A stretch of 64,000 nt of DNA from Galbibacter pacificus (GTDB taxonomy: Bacteria; Bacteroidota; Bacteroidia; Flavobacteriales; Flavobacteriaceae). The notes beneath the pieces are model-generated. The model worked only from the letters and a program-made list of their open reading frames with translations, did no database searches and was not told where the DNA came from. The first letter of the stretch is position 1. Each line of letters opens with the position of its first letter. Positions 26,287-36,564 of this stretch are shown piece after piece. The stretch covers positions 248,001-312,000 of the forward strand of contig NZ_JAQSVC010000004.1 in NCBI RefSeq assembly GCF_029603165.1. The letters run 5' to 3'. A program made the translations under genes and the position numbers.

Positions 26287-29175
26287 TCAATCCAAGTTGC
26301 GTAAAAATTCTTGCAGTTTGTCTTCGTGCTCCAAGTTTAGCTTTTTCCGAAGGCGGTAACGCAAGGTTTCCACTCCGCGCACAGAAATATTCAACAAAGG
26401 CGAAATCTCTTTGTTCGACAAGTCCATTTTGATAAAAGCACATAGGCGCTGCTCTTTTTTTGAAAGCTTCGGGTTGATTCTTTTCAGTTTTTCAAAAAAC
26501 TGGTAATGAACGTTTTCAAAATTCACATCAAAAACCTCCATGTATTCTTCCCCTATTTTATGCTGATGCAGTTTCCTGAAAATATCGGTAATTTTTTGTC
26601 GGGAAGTTTGCGTGCGCACTAATTGTCTCAATTCTTTTAAATCGTTTTGCAAATCGTTGAATGCATCTTTTTTATTTACCAACTGCATGGTATAATTGGC
26701 CAATTCCTTGCTTTTTGTAATGATGTTTTTTTCCAGGACTTCTTTATCCCGCTCAATCCGCTCTTTATCATGTTGCAATTTTAAGCTTTCTATTTCTAGC
26801 TCCAACATTCTCTTTGCCTTTAAGTTTGCGGCTTGGGCCTTCTCATTTTCTTTTTCAAGACTCCTCTTAATCAGCTGGAAACCAAGCCACAACAAAAATA
26901 AAAACACTACTACCAAAAATATTCTAATTACAGTTGTTTGGTACCATTTGGGCATTACCGTAAACATATAGCCCGCAATTTCCCCATGGCTCCCATTTAG
27001 GTTACGGCTTCTTACCTTAAATGTATATGTTCCCGGTTGCAGGTGCGAATATTCTTTAAAACTATTTGCAGCCCATTCGGACCAACCAACATTAAGTCCT
27101 TCAAGAATATATTGAAACTGAACACTTCCATCAGAAATAAGGTTTGGCGATGCAAAATTGAACCGAATAACATCGGTATTGTTGGGAAGTTCCACAGCTT
27201 CTTTCTGCTTAACAACAAGGTTCTCTTTATCCTGATTGTGAAACTTCACCACTTTGGTTATAAGTGTGTTGGTTTCGCAGGCATTATCAATTTTTAAATC
27301 GAATAAATAAATGCCATCGGTTGTTCCTGTCAATACTTTTCCGCTAGGGAGTGGCAATATACTTTCCATACCCCTGTTTAATTGCCCTTTTACTTTTAAA
27401 AAAGGTTTGGTTTTTGGGGTCGGTGTTGCATCAGAGGTAACAAAATACCCTATTTCATTGTCTTGTACGAGCCAAGTGGTATCTTTAAGTTGCAAAATTT
27501 TACGTGTGTTTTTGGTGGTGTCCAAAATACTATTAAGCGGTTTATAGGGAACAAACTGGTTCAACTCATTATTGTATGTATATACGCCTGTATTGCTGGT
27601 AAAAACTATATGGTTGTTCCATTTAAAAACATTGATGTTGAAAGGCGACTCGAAACCGTTGTTATTGGTGTAGTGATCTATGGAATATACATGACTGTAA
27701 TTTTCGTTTATCTTTATTTTATACACTCCCTTATACCCATGGCATACCCAATAGGTATTGGGTTGATCGGCCGCTACAATGTCCCTGGTCGACTCTGTAA
27801 AGCCATTAATTTTATTAATCATTTTATATGTATCACCTTCTTTGTGTATAAGCGTTAAGCCCGTATATCCACAAGCCAGAAATTGATCTTTTTCTCCCGG
27901 AATATCCAAAGTTTTCCAAACTCCGTTAAGTGTAATCCGGGACACTGTATCATTTTTATATAGATAAAGCCCTTTATGATGCCCAATTAACAAATCTCCG
28001 TTTCGTTCTTGAAAACTCCATGCCTGCCCTTGCAGTTCTGAAATTAGTTCAAAAGAAAACCTCCCCGGAGCTTCGTTATTATATTTAGACACAAAAACCC
28101 CTTTGTTTGCCGCAACAAACAAGTGGTTGTTATAAATATGCAGATCGTATATTTTAGTAGACTCAAAAAACTTAACAGACGCTGTTTTATAATTAATAAA
28201 ATCCAGGCCATTATACAACATTACCCATAATCCGTTCTCCACGTTAAGCAAGTTTAGCACAGATGGATTCTGGATATGTTTAAAAGCGGCAGGGGTATTA
28301 ATGCTTTTTCCGTTGGCATCGAGCATTTTAATTTTAGAGCTCAATGTTCCCAATAAATAAGTATTGCCTTTCCTCGTCGAACTAATTACCTGATCGCTCT
28401 CTTGGTCTTTAAAGACATCTTCCCAAAGCTGTACCTTTTTAGTTTTCACATTCCCTTTGTATATGGCGCCATTCTCTAAAAAAATCAATAGTTCATCGGG
28501 CTTGTTTGTTGGCCAAAAGCCTTTTATCGCATTGTTTTTTATAGGATTGGAAGTAAATACCTGCGCTAGTTGATTGGTATCGGGGTTAAAACTAAGCACC
28601 CCAATATGGATGTCCTGTACATAGTAGGTCCCGTTAACAACATTGGCGTTCATAAAATCTGTGGTAGATGGTATAATAGTTTTTCTATTATCGCTTACCA
28701 CTATTAATTCTTTGTAAAACCGAAAAATTATATTGTCCCCCAGTTGATGAATTTGCTCAAGGTTTTCAAGTTCCTGCCCTTCCAGTTTTAGCTGATGGAT
28801 CATTGAACTGTAATGATAATTTCCCAAACTATCCTTTTCTATCGTCCCAAATTCGTTATATCCGCCGGCATAAATTTCCCCTTTTTTTGTGGCCAATAGC
28901 GAACGTACGGAAGAACTATTTGGCAAGACTACTTTTTGCCATGTTTCACCATCATAAATTACCACCCCATCATTATTCCCAAAGTAAAGTACCCCATCAT
29001 TGCCTTCACAAGCAGACCAAAATTCGGAATCGCCTTTAAAATCCGATCGATCAAAATGAATTACTTCGGGTTGATTGGCAACAGAATCAACAATTTGAAA
29101 AAAAGACCGCTGTGAATATGCATTAGCTGCAAAAAAAAAGAGCAATAATTCAATATATAGTAATCTTAACCTCAT
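26287..29175 (-). CDS. Membrane-bound triple-tyrosine/LuxR transcriptional regulator of the glucan locus
   Basis: A sensor-regulator of 962 residues. An N-terminal signal sequence (MRLRLLYIELLLFFFAANAYSQ) exports a beta-propeller-like sensor of about 680 residues. This is followed by a triple-tyrosine (Y_Y_Y) domain (EGLNVGWSEWA, LQPGTYTFKVRSRN), one transmembrane helix (about VIRIFLVVVFLFLLWLGFQL) and a long coiled coil (about 780-880). It ends in a LuxR-type helix-turn-helix (LSKKEQRLCAFIKMDLSNKEISPLLN). The sensor is periplasmic and the HTH cytoplasmic, so one protein spans the membrane without histidine kinase domains. I use ATG 29175; an ATG 11 codons upstream is possible. It is divergent from susC and presumably activates the locus on oligosaccharide binding. 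Confidence 0.88.
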   Translation of the reverse strand: MRLRLLYIELLLFFFAANAYSQRSFFQIVDSVANQPEVIHFDRSDFKGDSEFWSACEGNDGVLYFGNNDGVVIYDGETWQKVVLPNSSSVRSLLATKKGEIYAGGYNEFGTIEKDSLGNYHYSSMIHQLKLEGQELENLEQIHQLGDNIIFRFYKELIVVSDNRKTIIPSTTDFMNANVVNGTYYVQDIHIGVLSFNPDTNQLAQVFTSNPIKNNAIKGFWPTNKPDELLIFLENGAIYKGNVKTKKVQLWEDVFKDQESDQVISSTRKGNTYLLGTLSSKIKMLDANGKSINTPAAFKHIQNPSVLNLLNVENGLWVMLYNGLDFINYKTASVKFFESTKIYDLHIYNNHLFVAANKGVFVSKYNNEAPGRFSFELISELQGQAWSFQERNGDLLIGHHKGLYLYKNDTVSRITLNGVWKTLDIPGEKDQFLACGYTGLTLIHKEGDTYKMINKINGFTESTRDIVAADQPNTYWVCHGYKGVYKIKINENYSHVYSIDHYTNNNGFESPFNINVFKWNNHIVFTSNTGVYTYNNELNQFVPYKPLNSILDTTKNTRKILQLKDTTWLVQDNEIGYFVTSDATPTPKTKPFLKVKGQLNRGMESILPLPSGKVLTGTTDGIYLFDLKIDNACETNTLITKVVKFHNQDKENLVVKQKEAVELPNNTDVIRFNFASPNLISDGSVQFQYILEGLNVGWSEWAANSFKEYSHLQPGTYTFKVRSRNLNGSHGEIAGYMFTVMPKWYQTTVIRIFLVVVFLFLLWLGFQLIKRSLEKENEKAQAANLKAKRMLELEIESLKLQHDKERIERDKEVLEKNIITKSKELANYTMQLVNKKDAFNDLQNDLKELRQLVRTQTSRQKITDIFRKLHQHKIGEEYMEVFDVNFENVHYQFFEKLKRINPKLSKKEQRLCAFIKMDLSNKEISPLLNISVRGVETLRYRLRKKLNLEHEDKLQEFLRNLD

Positions 29176-29414
29176 AATAATGATAAATAAACGCCCAATT
29201 AACATCATTTAAAGCAAAAAAACCAATAAAATAAATAAAAAGTTAAATATATAACTAATTATCATTCAGAATACTATAAATTTTGAAGTACTTTATGCGT
29301 AGTTGATAACTATATTGACGTAATTAAAGCGTATTCAAAAAAATAGCCTCTCCATTATCAAATTCTAATTTAGTTGACCTAAAAACCAAGCCGAAATCGT
29401 TTTCGCCTTTATTA

Positions 29415-29435
29415 TTATTATCATATTGATAATAA
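29415..29435. promoter_or_regulatory. Candidate operator upstream of susC
   Basis: A 9-bp perfect inverted repeat TTATTATCA-TAT-TGATAATAA lies in the 283-base divergent intergenic region, 57 bases before the susC start. A dimeric LuxR-type regulator encoded next door would suit such a site. The rest of the intergenic region is AT-rich and shows no clear TAnnTTTG element. Confidence 0.45.
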
Positions 29436-29491
29436 AATTGTTAAAACGCAATTGGCAACTAGCAAACTAACTCACTTAATTTAAACAATTT

Positions 29492-32400
29492 ATGAAGATC
29501 AACAAGTATTTATGGTTATGCTTTTGGTGTATCACCTCAACAGTGTTTGCACAAACAAAAGAAATAACCGGAACTGTAACAGAAGAAGGGGGCGTTCCCC
29601 TTCCCGGAGCAAATGTTATAGTAAAAGGCACAACAAAAGCTACAGTAACAGATTTTGACGGAATTTATACCATTCAGGCAAGTCCCGGGGATATCCTGCA
29701 AATATCATACATAGGGTACATTACCAAAGAAATTAACGTTGGTGGTCAAACCACTATTGATGCATCTTTGGTTCCCGACACTCAGGCTCTGGACGAAGTG
29801 GTGGTTGTAGGTTATGGAACACAAAAGAAAAGCGTGGTAACCGGAGCCATTTCGAGCGTAAAAGGGGAAGATTTAGAAGACCTGCCCATTACAAGGGTTG
29901 AACAGTCTTTACAAGGTAGAACGTCTGGGTTGACCATTGCCGCAAACTCTGGACAACCGGGTTCCTCCTCTACGGTTCGCGTAAGGGGTATAACCACATT
30001 TGGAAACAACAATCCCCTTTGGGTGGTAGATGGTGTTGTGGTAGATGCCGGCGGAATTGGATATTTAAACCAATCGGATATTGAATCTATCGAAGTTTTA
30101 AAAGATGCCGCATCTCAAGCAATTTATGGTGCACGGGCTGCCGCTGGTGTAATATTGATTACCACCAAAAAAGGAAAGTCTGGCAAACTTACGGTAAACT
30201 ACAACGGTTATACTGGAATTTCTGCCCCAGCCAGGAAATTAGATCTCTTGAACGCCGAAGAATATGCAACCATTATGAACGAGGCTTATGTAAACGGAGG
30301 CAGTAACCCCATTTTTGCAAACCCGCAATCTTTGGGTGAAGGAACCGACTGGCAAGATGTTATCTTTAATAACAATGCACAAAGAATTGGTCAAGAGGTA
30401 AGCTTAAATGGTGGTAACGATGTATCTACTTTCTTTGCCTCATTTGGTTTTTTAGAACAGGAAGGCATTGTAATGCCCGAAATTTCTCAATATAAAAGAA
30501 CCAGCATCCGCTTGAATTCTTCCCATAAAATATCAAAAGCAATTACATTCGGGCAAACGGCCGGATATTCCAGGGAAAAAAACATGGGCATTGGCAATAC
30601 CAATAGCGAGTTTGGAGGCCCTTTAAGTTCTGCTATTAATTTAGATCCTACTACGCCAATAGTGGAAACAGACCCAGCAAAACTTAACGCCACACCCTAT
30701 ACCATTTCATCGATTGTAAGAGATGCCAATGGCAATCCATACGGTATTTCTTCTTTGGTAGGGCAAGAGATGACAAATCCGCTTGGTTACCAACAAACGC
30801 GTTTGGGCAATTATGGATGGTCAGATAACTTTGTGGGAAATGCATATGTACAAATAGAACTGCTCCCGGGGCTTAAAGTTAAGAGTACCTTGGGCGGAAA
30901 GTTGTCTTACTGGGGCGGCGAAAGCTTTACGCCTGTTTATTACTTAAATGCTTCAAGCAATACCTCTCAAAACAATATTTCTAGAAATACAAATAAAGGG
31001 TTTGGTTGGAATATTGAAAATACGATATTATACGAAAGAAGCCTTGGAAAACATAACTTTGATATTCTTTTAGGACAAGGTGTATACGTAGACAACATTA
31101 CCAGTGGGGAAAGCGTTACTTATTACGATATCCCGACGAACAATTACCAAGATGCATCATTTAATTATAGTGTTCCTACAGACCAAATAAATGCTTCAGC
31201 ATATACAAACCCCGACCATCGTGTTACATCGTTATTTTCAAGGGTTAATTATGATTATGACGAAAAATATATCTTCACGGGAATTATTAGGCAAGACGGG
31301 TCTTCCAGGTTTGGATCAAACAACAAATATGGTATTTTCCCTTCATTTTCATTGGGATGGGTACTTACAAAGGAAGATTTTTGGCAACAGAGCAATATTT
31401 TAAATCAGTTAAAAATCCGTGGAGGTTATGGAATTACCGGTAGCGATGCCATCGGGGACTTTAGATATCTTTCAACTATTGGAGGTGGCAGAAATTATAC
31501 CATCGGAACCTCTGGTTCGGTAACAATCGGTAATAGCCCAAATGCGCCTTCCAATCCCGATTTAAAATGGGAAGAAACCAGCCAAACAAACATTGGCTTA
31601 GAAGCTAGGCTGTTAAGCAATTTCAGCTTGGTCTTGGATTTTTACAACAAAACAACTAAAGGGATTTTACAAGATGTTCGTATTCCAGGTTATGTCGGAG
31701 CTACAGGAAATCCGGTTGGAAATGTGGCAGATATGGAAAACCGAGGAATTGATGTTGAGCTTGGTTACAATAGGACTTTTGGCGACTTTACGGTATCGGC
31801 TAATGCCAACCTGTCGTACCTAGAAAATGAAGTGACATTTTTAGGAAATGATATAGATTATTTATCCGGTGGACAGACCATTCAGTCAAGTACATATCCT
31901 ATTACAAGAACAGCTGTTGGGCAACCGTACAATTCGTTTTATGGATTTGTTACCGATGGCGTCTTTCAAAACCAAACAGAAATCGACAATTACACAAACA
32001 GTGAAGGGAATTTAATCCAGCCAAATGCTGTTCCGGGCGATTTTAAATGGAAAGACGTAAATGGCGATGGAGCAATAAGTGAAGACGATCGCGATTTTAT
32101 AGGCAGTTCAATCCCTAAATACACTTATGGGTTTACAGTAAACCTTACCTATAAAAACTTCGATTTGATGGTTTTTGCACAAGGTGCCGCAGGGAACAAA
32201 ATTTTCCAAGGTTTAAGGCGTTTAGACATCCAAAACGCCAATTATCAAACTACTGCTCTTAACCGTTGGGTTGGCGAAGGAAGCTCTAACAGCTTCCCAA
32301 GGTTAACTATTGATGATACTAACAAGAATTTTAACAACCCTTCTGATTTTTACTTGGAGGATGGCGATTACCTAAGGGTCAAAACCGTACAGTTTGGCTA

Positions 32401-32593
32401 TACTCTGCCAGACGCTGTTATACAAAAAATCGGATTAAAAAGGCTTAGACTGTACTTAACAGGTGAAAACCTGTTTACATTCACCAAATACACTGGTTAC
32501 GACCCCGAGATTGGTGGTGGTGTTTTTGGTATCGACAGAGGTTTCTATCCTCAAGCAATTACAGGAATGTTAGGCGTAAATCTTCAATTTTAA
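29492..32593 (+). CDS. SusC/RagA family TonB-dependent outer-membrane transporter
   Basis: Imports oligosaccharides across the outer membrane with energy from TonB. The 1033-residue protein has a signal peptide (ends near TVFAQ), a carboxypeptidase-regulatory-like domain (EITGTVTEEGG...YIGYITKEINV), a plug beginning DEVVVVGYGTQKKS, the SusC signature region (LKDAASQAIYGARAAAGVILITT), and a beta barrel ending in Phe (MLGVNLQF). It forms a bucket-and-lid complex with the SusD protein encoded 10 bases downstream. A SusC without a SusD could serve siderophores, but the pair and the hydrolases fix the role as glycan uptake. Confidence 0.96.
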   Translation: MKINKYLWLCFWCITSTVFAQTKEITGTVTEEGGVPLPGANVIVKGTTKATVTDFDGIYTIQASPGDILQISYIGYITKEINVGGQTTIDASLVPDTQALDEVVVVGYGTQKKSVVTGAISSVKGEDLEDLPITRVEQSLQGRTSGLTIAANSGQPGSSSTVRVRGITTFGNNNPLWVVDGVVVDAGGIGYLNQSDIESIEVLKDAASQAIYGARAAAGVILITTKKGKSGKLTVNYNGYTGISAPARKLDLLNAEEYATIMNEAYVNGGSNPIFANPQSLGEGTDWQDVIFNNNAQRIGQEVSLNGGNDVSTFFASFGFLEQEGIVMPEISQYKRTSIRLNSSHKISKAITFGQTAGYSREKNMGIGNTNSEFGGPLSSAINLDPTTPIVETDPAKLNATPYTISSIVRDANGNPYGISSLVGQEMTNPLGYQQTRLGNYGWSDNFVGNAYVQIELLPGLKVKSTLGGKLSYWGGESFTPVYYLNASSNTSQNNISRNTNKGFGWNIENTILYERSLGKHNFDILLGQGVYVDNITSGESVTYYDIPTNNYQDASFNYSVPTDQINASAYTNPDHRVTSLFSRVNYDYDEKYIFTGIIRQDGSSRFGSNNKYGIFPSFSLGWVLTKEDFWQQSNILNQLKIRGGYGITGSDAIGDFRYLSTIGGGRNYTIGTSGSVTIGNSPNAPSNPDLKWEETSQTNIGLEARLLSNFSLVLDFYNKTTKGILQDVRIPGYVGATGNPVGNVADMENRGIDVELGYNRTFGDFTVSANANLSYLENEVTFLGNDIDYLSGGQTIQSSTYPITRTAVGQPYNSFYGFVTDGVFQNQTEIDNYTNSEGNLIQPNAVPGDFKWKDVNGDGAISEDDRDFIGSSIPKYTYGFTVNLTYKNFDLMVFAQGAAGNKIFQGLRRLDIQNANYQTTALNRWVGEGSSNSFPRLTIDDTNKNFNNPSDFYLEDGDYLRVKTVQFGYTLPDAVIQKIGLKRLRLYLTGENLFTFTKYTGYDPEIGGGVFGIDRGFYPQAITGMLGVNLQF

Positions 32594-32603
32594 AAAACAG
32601 ATC

Positions 32604-34112
32604 ATGACTTTAATAAATACAAAACATAAAATTTTAGCCCTCGCTTTAGTTGCGATAGTAAGTTCGTGTTCTAAAGATTTTTTAGAGGTAAAACCTGAAG
32701 GAACAGCCCTTGAAGAAAGCTATTATTCAACTCCCGAAGAGGCATATTCTGGACTTATAGCAGTATACGATATTCTGGGAAAACAGTCCCGTGGCTTTGA
32801 AAATATGGTAACAATGATGAACGCTGGCTCAGACGACCATTATGCAGGCGGCGGCGGTGCTACAGATGGTGCCGGCATACAGTCTTTTTCCAATTACAGT
32901 ATCGATGCATCGACCATTCCCGCCAGTTATTGGAACGACTTTTATCAAGGTGTTTTTAGGGCCAACGTCCTTTTGGACAAACTTCCCGATGTGCCTATGG
33001 ACGAAACCTTAAAAAGCAGATATGCTGCCGAAACAAAAGCATTACGGGCACATTTCTATTTTGAATTGGTACGCATGTTCAAGAACATTCCATTAATTAT
33101 AGAACCCCTTGAAACATCTCAAATATATGAAGTTGCTCAAGCAAACCCCGAAGAGGTTTATGCTCAAATTGAAACAGATCTTAAGGAAGCTATTCCAAAT
33201 TTACCTTTAAAAATAACCGATCTAGAAAACGAAGCCGGAAGGCTTTCGCAAGGAACCGCAATGGCCATTTTAGGGAAAGTTTATCTGTATGAAGGAAAAA
33301 ACGATTTGGCAGCTTCAACATTGGCACAAGTTAACGGGACCCCAGGCGGAACCAGTAAATATGGTTATAAATTGTTGAACGATTATAATAACCTTTGGGT
33401 TATCAGTAACAAATTCAATACTGAGTCTATTTTAGAATCCTCGCATACAGACCAAAGTAATGCCGGTTGGGGTAATTGGGGGTCCGGGTCGGATGAAGGG
33501 AACTCTATCAATATCATGGTTGGCCCCAGAAATTACAATGCATCAGAAGATGGCCCAGATTATGTTTCGGGATGGAGTTTTAACCCAATTACCCAAAATT
33601 TATATGATGCCATGAAAGAAGACCCACGTTTCGATGCTACCATTGCCGATGTTAAAGCGCTTAAAGAAGATGGATTGGCCGATTATAGCCCTGGTTATTT
33701 GGACACTGGTTATTTCTTAAAAAAATTCATGCCCTTAAATTCTGATAAATCTACCGGAGGTGGGGCAGTAGAGCTAAACTTTAAACAAGATGTATACATC
33801 ATCCGTTTAGCCGACACCTACCTTATGGAAGCAGAAGCATTGGGCGCACAAGGCTCAAGGGCGCAAGCTTTATTGGATGCAGTACGTGCACGTGTAGGGC
33901 TTGCCTCCACCCCTGTTTCCATGGATGCCATTATGCACGAAAGAAGAATGGAATTGGCTGGAGAAGGACACCGATGGTTCGATTTGGTTAGAACAGGAAA
34001 AGCGGCTTCTGTTCTAGCCGACAGAGGTTTTACAGCCGGGAAGAATGAGATTTTCCCGATTCCGCTTCAGGAAATGGAAAACACATTAATTGAACAAAAT
34101 CCTAACTACTAA
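32604..34112 (+). CDS. SusD/RagB family surface glycan-binding lipoprotein
   Basis: Lid of the SusCD importer, 502 residues. The lipobox ends in SSC at about residue 21. Acidic residues soon after the cysteine (SKDFLE) agree with the Bacteroidota surface-export signal. SusD landmarks include the DFLEVKPEGTALEESYYSTPEEA opening, tetratricopeptide-like helices (AETKALRAHFYFELVRMF), and the C-terminal RRMELAGEGHRWFDLVRTGKA. It should bind the polysaccharide at the cell surface. Confidence 0.95.
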   Translation: MTLINTKHKILALALVAIVSSCSKDFLEVKPEGTALEESYYSTPEEAYSGLIAVYDILGKQSRGFENMVTMMNAGSDDHYAGGGGATDGAGIQSFSNYSIDASTIPASYWNDFYQGVFRANVLLDKLPDVPMDETLKSRYAAETKALRAHFYFELVRMFKNIPLIIEPLETSQIYEVAQANPEEVYAQIETDLKEAIPNLPLKITDLENEAGRLSQGTAMAILGKVYLYEGKNDLAASTLAQVNGTPGGTSKYGYKLLNDYNNLWVISNKFNTESILESSHTDQSNAGWGNWGSGSDEGNSINIMVGPRNYNASEDGPDYVSGWSFNPITQNLYDAMKEDPRFDATIADVKALKEDGLADYSPGYLDTGYFLKKFMPLNSDKSTGGGAVELNFKQDVYIIRLADTYLMEAEALGAQGSRAQALLDAVRARVGLASTPVSMDAIMHERRMELAGEGHRWFDLVRTGKAASVLADRGFTAGKNEIFPIPLQEMENTLIEQNPNY

Positions 34113-34123
34113 ATCGCAAAAAA

Positions 34124-34996
34124 ATGTCATTTAAATACAATCATATAAAAAAATTCGGAACAATGGCCATTGCAATAGGATTGTTCTTTGGCTGTCAGCC
34201 CGATGAAATCGACGAAGGAAATGGTCTTACAGACCCCAATGTAGATGCTTCGTTTACTATTTCGCCCATCGAGGGGAAAACCAATCGATATTTACTGGAA
34301 GCGCAAACCCAAAACGTAATTTCATCGCAATGGGATTTTGGCGACGGGGTTTTTAAAGGTAAGATGACCGAAGAAGTTTTTTATCCAGATGCCGGAACCT
34401 ATAACATTACCCATATTGCCGTTGGCCGTGGTGGCGCAAAAGGCTCTTTAACCAAAGAATTGGTGGTAGAAACCTCCGATCCAGTTGCAGGAAACCTGGT
34501 TCAAGGTGGAAAATTTGCAAATGAAGACGATTATGCTAAATGGACTATCCTTAAAATTAACCCTTCAGGATCTGAATGGGTTTTTAATGAAGGCAGTGCA
34601 ACTCTTTATTCAACAGAAAGCTCTAGCCAACAAGGCATTTATCAAACCATTGAAGTAAAAAAAGATAAGGTTTATACCATAGACATGAAAGTTTCTGGAG
34701 GCGCCAATCAAGATACTTGGTTTGAAATCTATGCAGGAACCACTGTTCCTCAAGAAGGTTCGGATTATACAGATACACGAATTATGGGATTAAATACATG
34801 GGATGGATGCGGAAATGAAGCCTTTAGCGGGAAATTATCTCAAATTGGTTGTGTAAAAAATTCGCAAACGGAAACCGTTTCCAATGAAGTTACTTTTGAG
34901 CAAGACGGCACAATTTATTTAGTTATCAGGGGAGGTGGAGCTTCTGTGGCACCCGAAGGAATAACGATAACAGATGTAGAAATGAGAGGTTCTTAA
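34124..34996 (+). CDS. PKD-domain surface glycan-binding lipoprotein (SusE/F position)
   Basis: A 290-residue lipoprotein. The lipobox (LFFGC) is followed by the acidic stretch QPDEIDE, a surface-export type signal. Domain 1 is a PKD fold (residues about 40-125; WDFGDGVFKG and AGTYNITHIAVG are typical). Domain 2 (about 130-290) is a beta-rich, carbohydrate-binding-module-like domain with aromatic residues (AKWTILKI, EWVFNEG, DTWFEIYAG). Its position right after susD matches surface glycan-binding proteins of laminarin-type loci. The exact ligand cannot be read from the sequence. Confidence 0.8.
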   Translation: MSFKYNHIKKFGTMAIAIGLFFGCQPDEIDEGNGLTDPNVDASFTISPIEGKTNRYLLEAQTQNVISSQWDFGDGVFKGKMTEEVFYPDAGTYNITHIAVGRGGAKGSLTKELVVETSDPVAGNLVQGGKFANEDDYAKWTILKINPSGSEWVFNEGSATLYSTESSSQQGIYQTIEVKKDKVYTIDMKVSGGANQDTWFEIYAGTTVPQEGSDYTDTRIMGLNTWDGCGNEAFSGKLSQIGCVKNSQTETVSNEVTFEQDGTIYLVIRGGGASVAPEGITITDVEMRGS

Positions 34997-35017
34997 TCCT
35001 TTTTATAGTTAGCTATT

Positions 35018-35058
35018 AAAAGAGGATGTCTTGATTTCTTGTCGGGACAGCCTCTTTT
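35018..35058 (+). terminator. Hairpin between binding-protein and hydrolase genes
   Basis: AAAAGAGGATGTC (35018-35030) pairs with GACAGCCTCTTTT (35046-35058) with one mismatch. The T-rich end of the right arm follows a GC-rich base, as in an intrinsic terminator. It lies between the glycan-binding-protein gene and the first GH30 gene, so it may partly terminate transcription and lower hydrolase expression relative to susCD. Confidence 0.6.
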
Positions 35059-35089
35059 ATTTCCATTACAACTTCTGAAAAAAATCAAT

Positions 35090-36553
35090 ATGAAAATTAC
35101 GCAAAAAGCAGTATTTATCTTTCTTTGTTTTTTAATTTTTACGGCTTGTTTTTCACCTTCAGATGATGATCCGGTTAATCCCACGCCAGACCCTACCCCC
35201 ACACCAACACCCGATATCAAAAACGAAGTTGATTTTTGGGTCACAATGGGAGATCAATCTCAAAAATTAAAAAAACAATCAGAGCCTATTGCCTTTGTTT
35301 CGTCAGCAAATAATTATGCCACCATTAATGTAAACCCTACTAAAACATATCAAACCATCGATGGTTTTGGCTTTACATTAACTGGCGGAAGTGCTCAGGC
35401 AATTCAACGTTTATCTTCATCTGAAAAAAGCAATTTACTGAAAGAGCTTTTCGGAAACGGAGAAAATGCCATTTCCATAAGCTACTTGCGTGTAAGCATT
35501 GGTGCTTCCGATTTAAACGAAGCTCCTTTTACTTATTGCGAGGTACCTGAAGGCGAAACCGATACCGAACTGGAAAATTTTAGTCTGGAAAAGGATATGG
35601 ATGGCGTTATTTCCCTGTTGAAAGAAATTCTTGTTATCAACCCAAATATAAAAATACTTGGCAGTCCATGGACCGCCCCGATTTGGATGAAAAACAACAA
35701 AAGTTATATTGGCGGCGAGCTGCTTCCCGAATATTATGATGCTTATGCGCAGTATTTTGTAAAATATATCAGTGCAATGAAAGAACAAGGCATTACCATT
35801 GATGCCATTACCCCACAAAACGAGCCGTTGCACGACGGGAACAACCCAAGCATGTACATGCCTGCCCAAAATCAAGCCGAATTTATAAAAAATAATCTGG
35901 GGCCTGCTTTTGAAGCTGCCAATATTGAAACAAAAATTATTGCTTGGGACCACAATTGCGATAATCCAGATTACCCAATTACAGTTTTTAACGATCCTGA
36001 AGCCTATAAATATACAGATGGTGCTGCTTTTCATTTATACTCGGGCGATATAAGTGTACTTTCAACCGTACATAATGCTTTTCCGGATAAGAATGTGTAT
36101 TTTACGGAACAATACACCTCATCGCAAGGAGATTTTGGGGGTGATTTAAAGTGGCATTTAAAAAATGTAATTATAGGTTCCATGCGAAATTGGAGCAAAA
36201 ATGCCCTTGAGTGGAATTTGGCCAACAACGAATATTACGAGCCTCATACCAATGGGGGTTGTACTGTTTGCAAAGGTGGATTAACTATAGACAACGCCGG
36301 AAATATTACCCGAAATGTTGGGTATTATATTGTTGGGCATGCCTCTAAATTTGTTCCGCAGGGGTCTGTTAGCATTGAAAGCAACATAAGTGGAACGCTA
36401 CAAAATGCTGCGTTCTCCACCCCAAATGGCAAAATTGTGCTTATTGTGGAAAACGATGGCGGCAACGACGAATCTTTTAATGTAAAATACAATGATAAAT
36501 GGTTTACAATAGCGCTTCCAGCGGGGGCCGTTGGAACCTTTATTTGGAAATAA
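35090..36553 (+). CDS. Glycoside hydrolase family 30 lipoprotein, first copy
   Basis: A 487-residue retaining beta-glycosidase. The acid/base Glu245 is in TPQNEPLHDGNNP and the nucleophile Glu340 in YFTEQYTS, within a (beta/alpha)8 barrel flanked by the GH30 side beta-domain. The N terminus is a lipoprotein signal (FTACF) followed by SDDD, a strong surface-export signature, and a Pro/Thr-rich linker (about PTPDPTPTPTPD). This suggests a surface enzyme on a flexible tether. GH30 members of this type cleave beta-1,6-glucan or beta-1,3/1,6-glucan side chains. I start at ATG 35090; the frame extends upstream only through a TTG in the hairpin. Confidence 0.87.
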   Translation: MKITQKAVFIFLCFLIFTACFSPSDDDPVNPTPDPTPTPTPDIKNEVDFWVTMGDQSQKLKKQSEPIAFVSSANNYATINVNPTKTYQTIDGFGFTLTGGSAQAIQRLSSSEKSNLLKELFGNGENAISISYLRVSIGASDLNEAPFTYCEVPEGETDTELENFSLEKDMDGVISLLKEILVINPNIKILGSPWTAPIWMKNNKSYIGGELLPEYYDAYAQYFVKYISAMKEQGITIDAITPQNEPLHDGNNPSMYMPAQNQAEFIKNNLGPAFEAANIETKIIAWDHNCDNPDYPITVFNDPEAYKYTDGAAFHLYSGDISVLSTVHNAFPDKNVYFTEQYTSSQGDFGGDLKWHLKNVIIGSMRNWSKNALEWNLANNEYYEPHTNGGCTVCKGGLTIDNAGNITRNVGYYIVGHASKFVPQGSVSIESNISGTLQNAAFSTPNGKIVLIVENDGGNDESFNVKYNDKWFTIALPAGAVGTFIWK

Positions 36554-36564
36554 ACAACAACATA

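Noticed and set aside
29492-34112. Siderophore receptor interpretation of the TonB-dependent protein
   Set aside because: It has a SusD partner and is followed by glycoside hydrolases, so glycan import is the supported reading.
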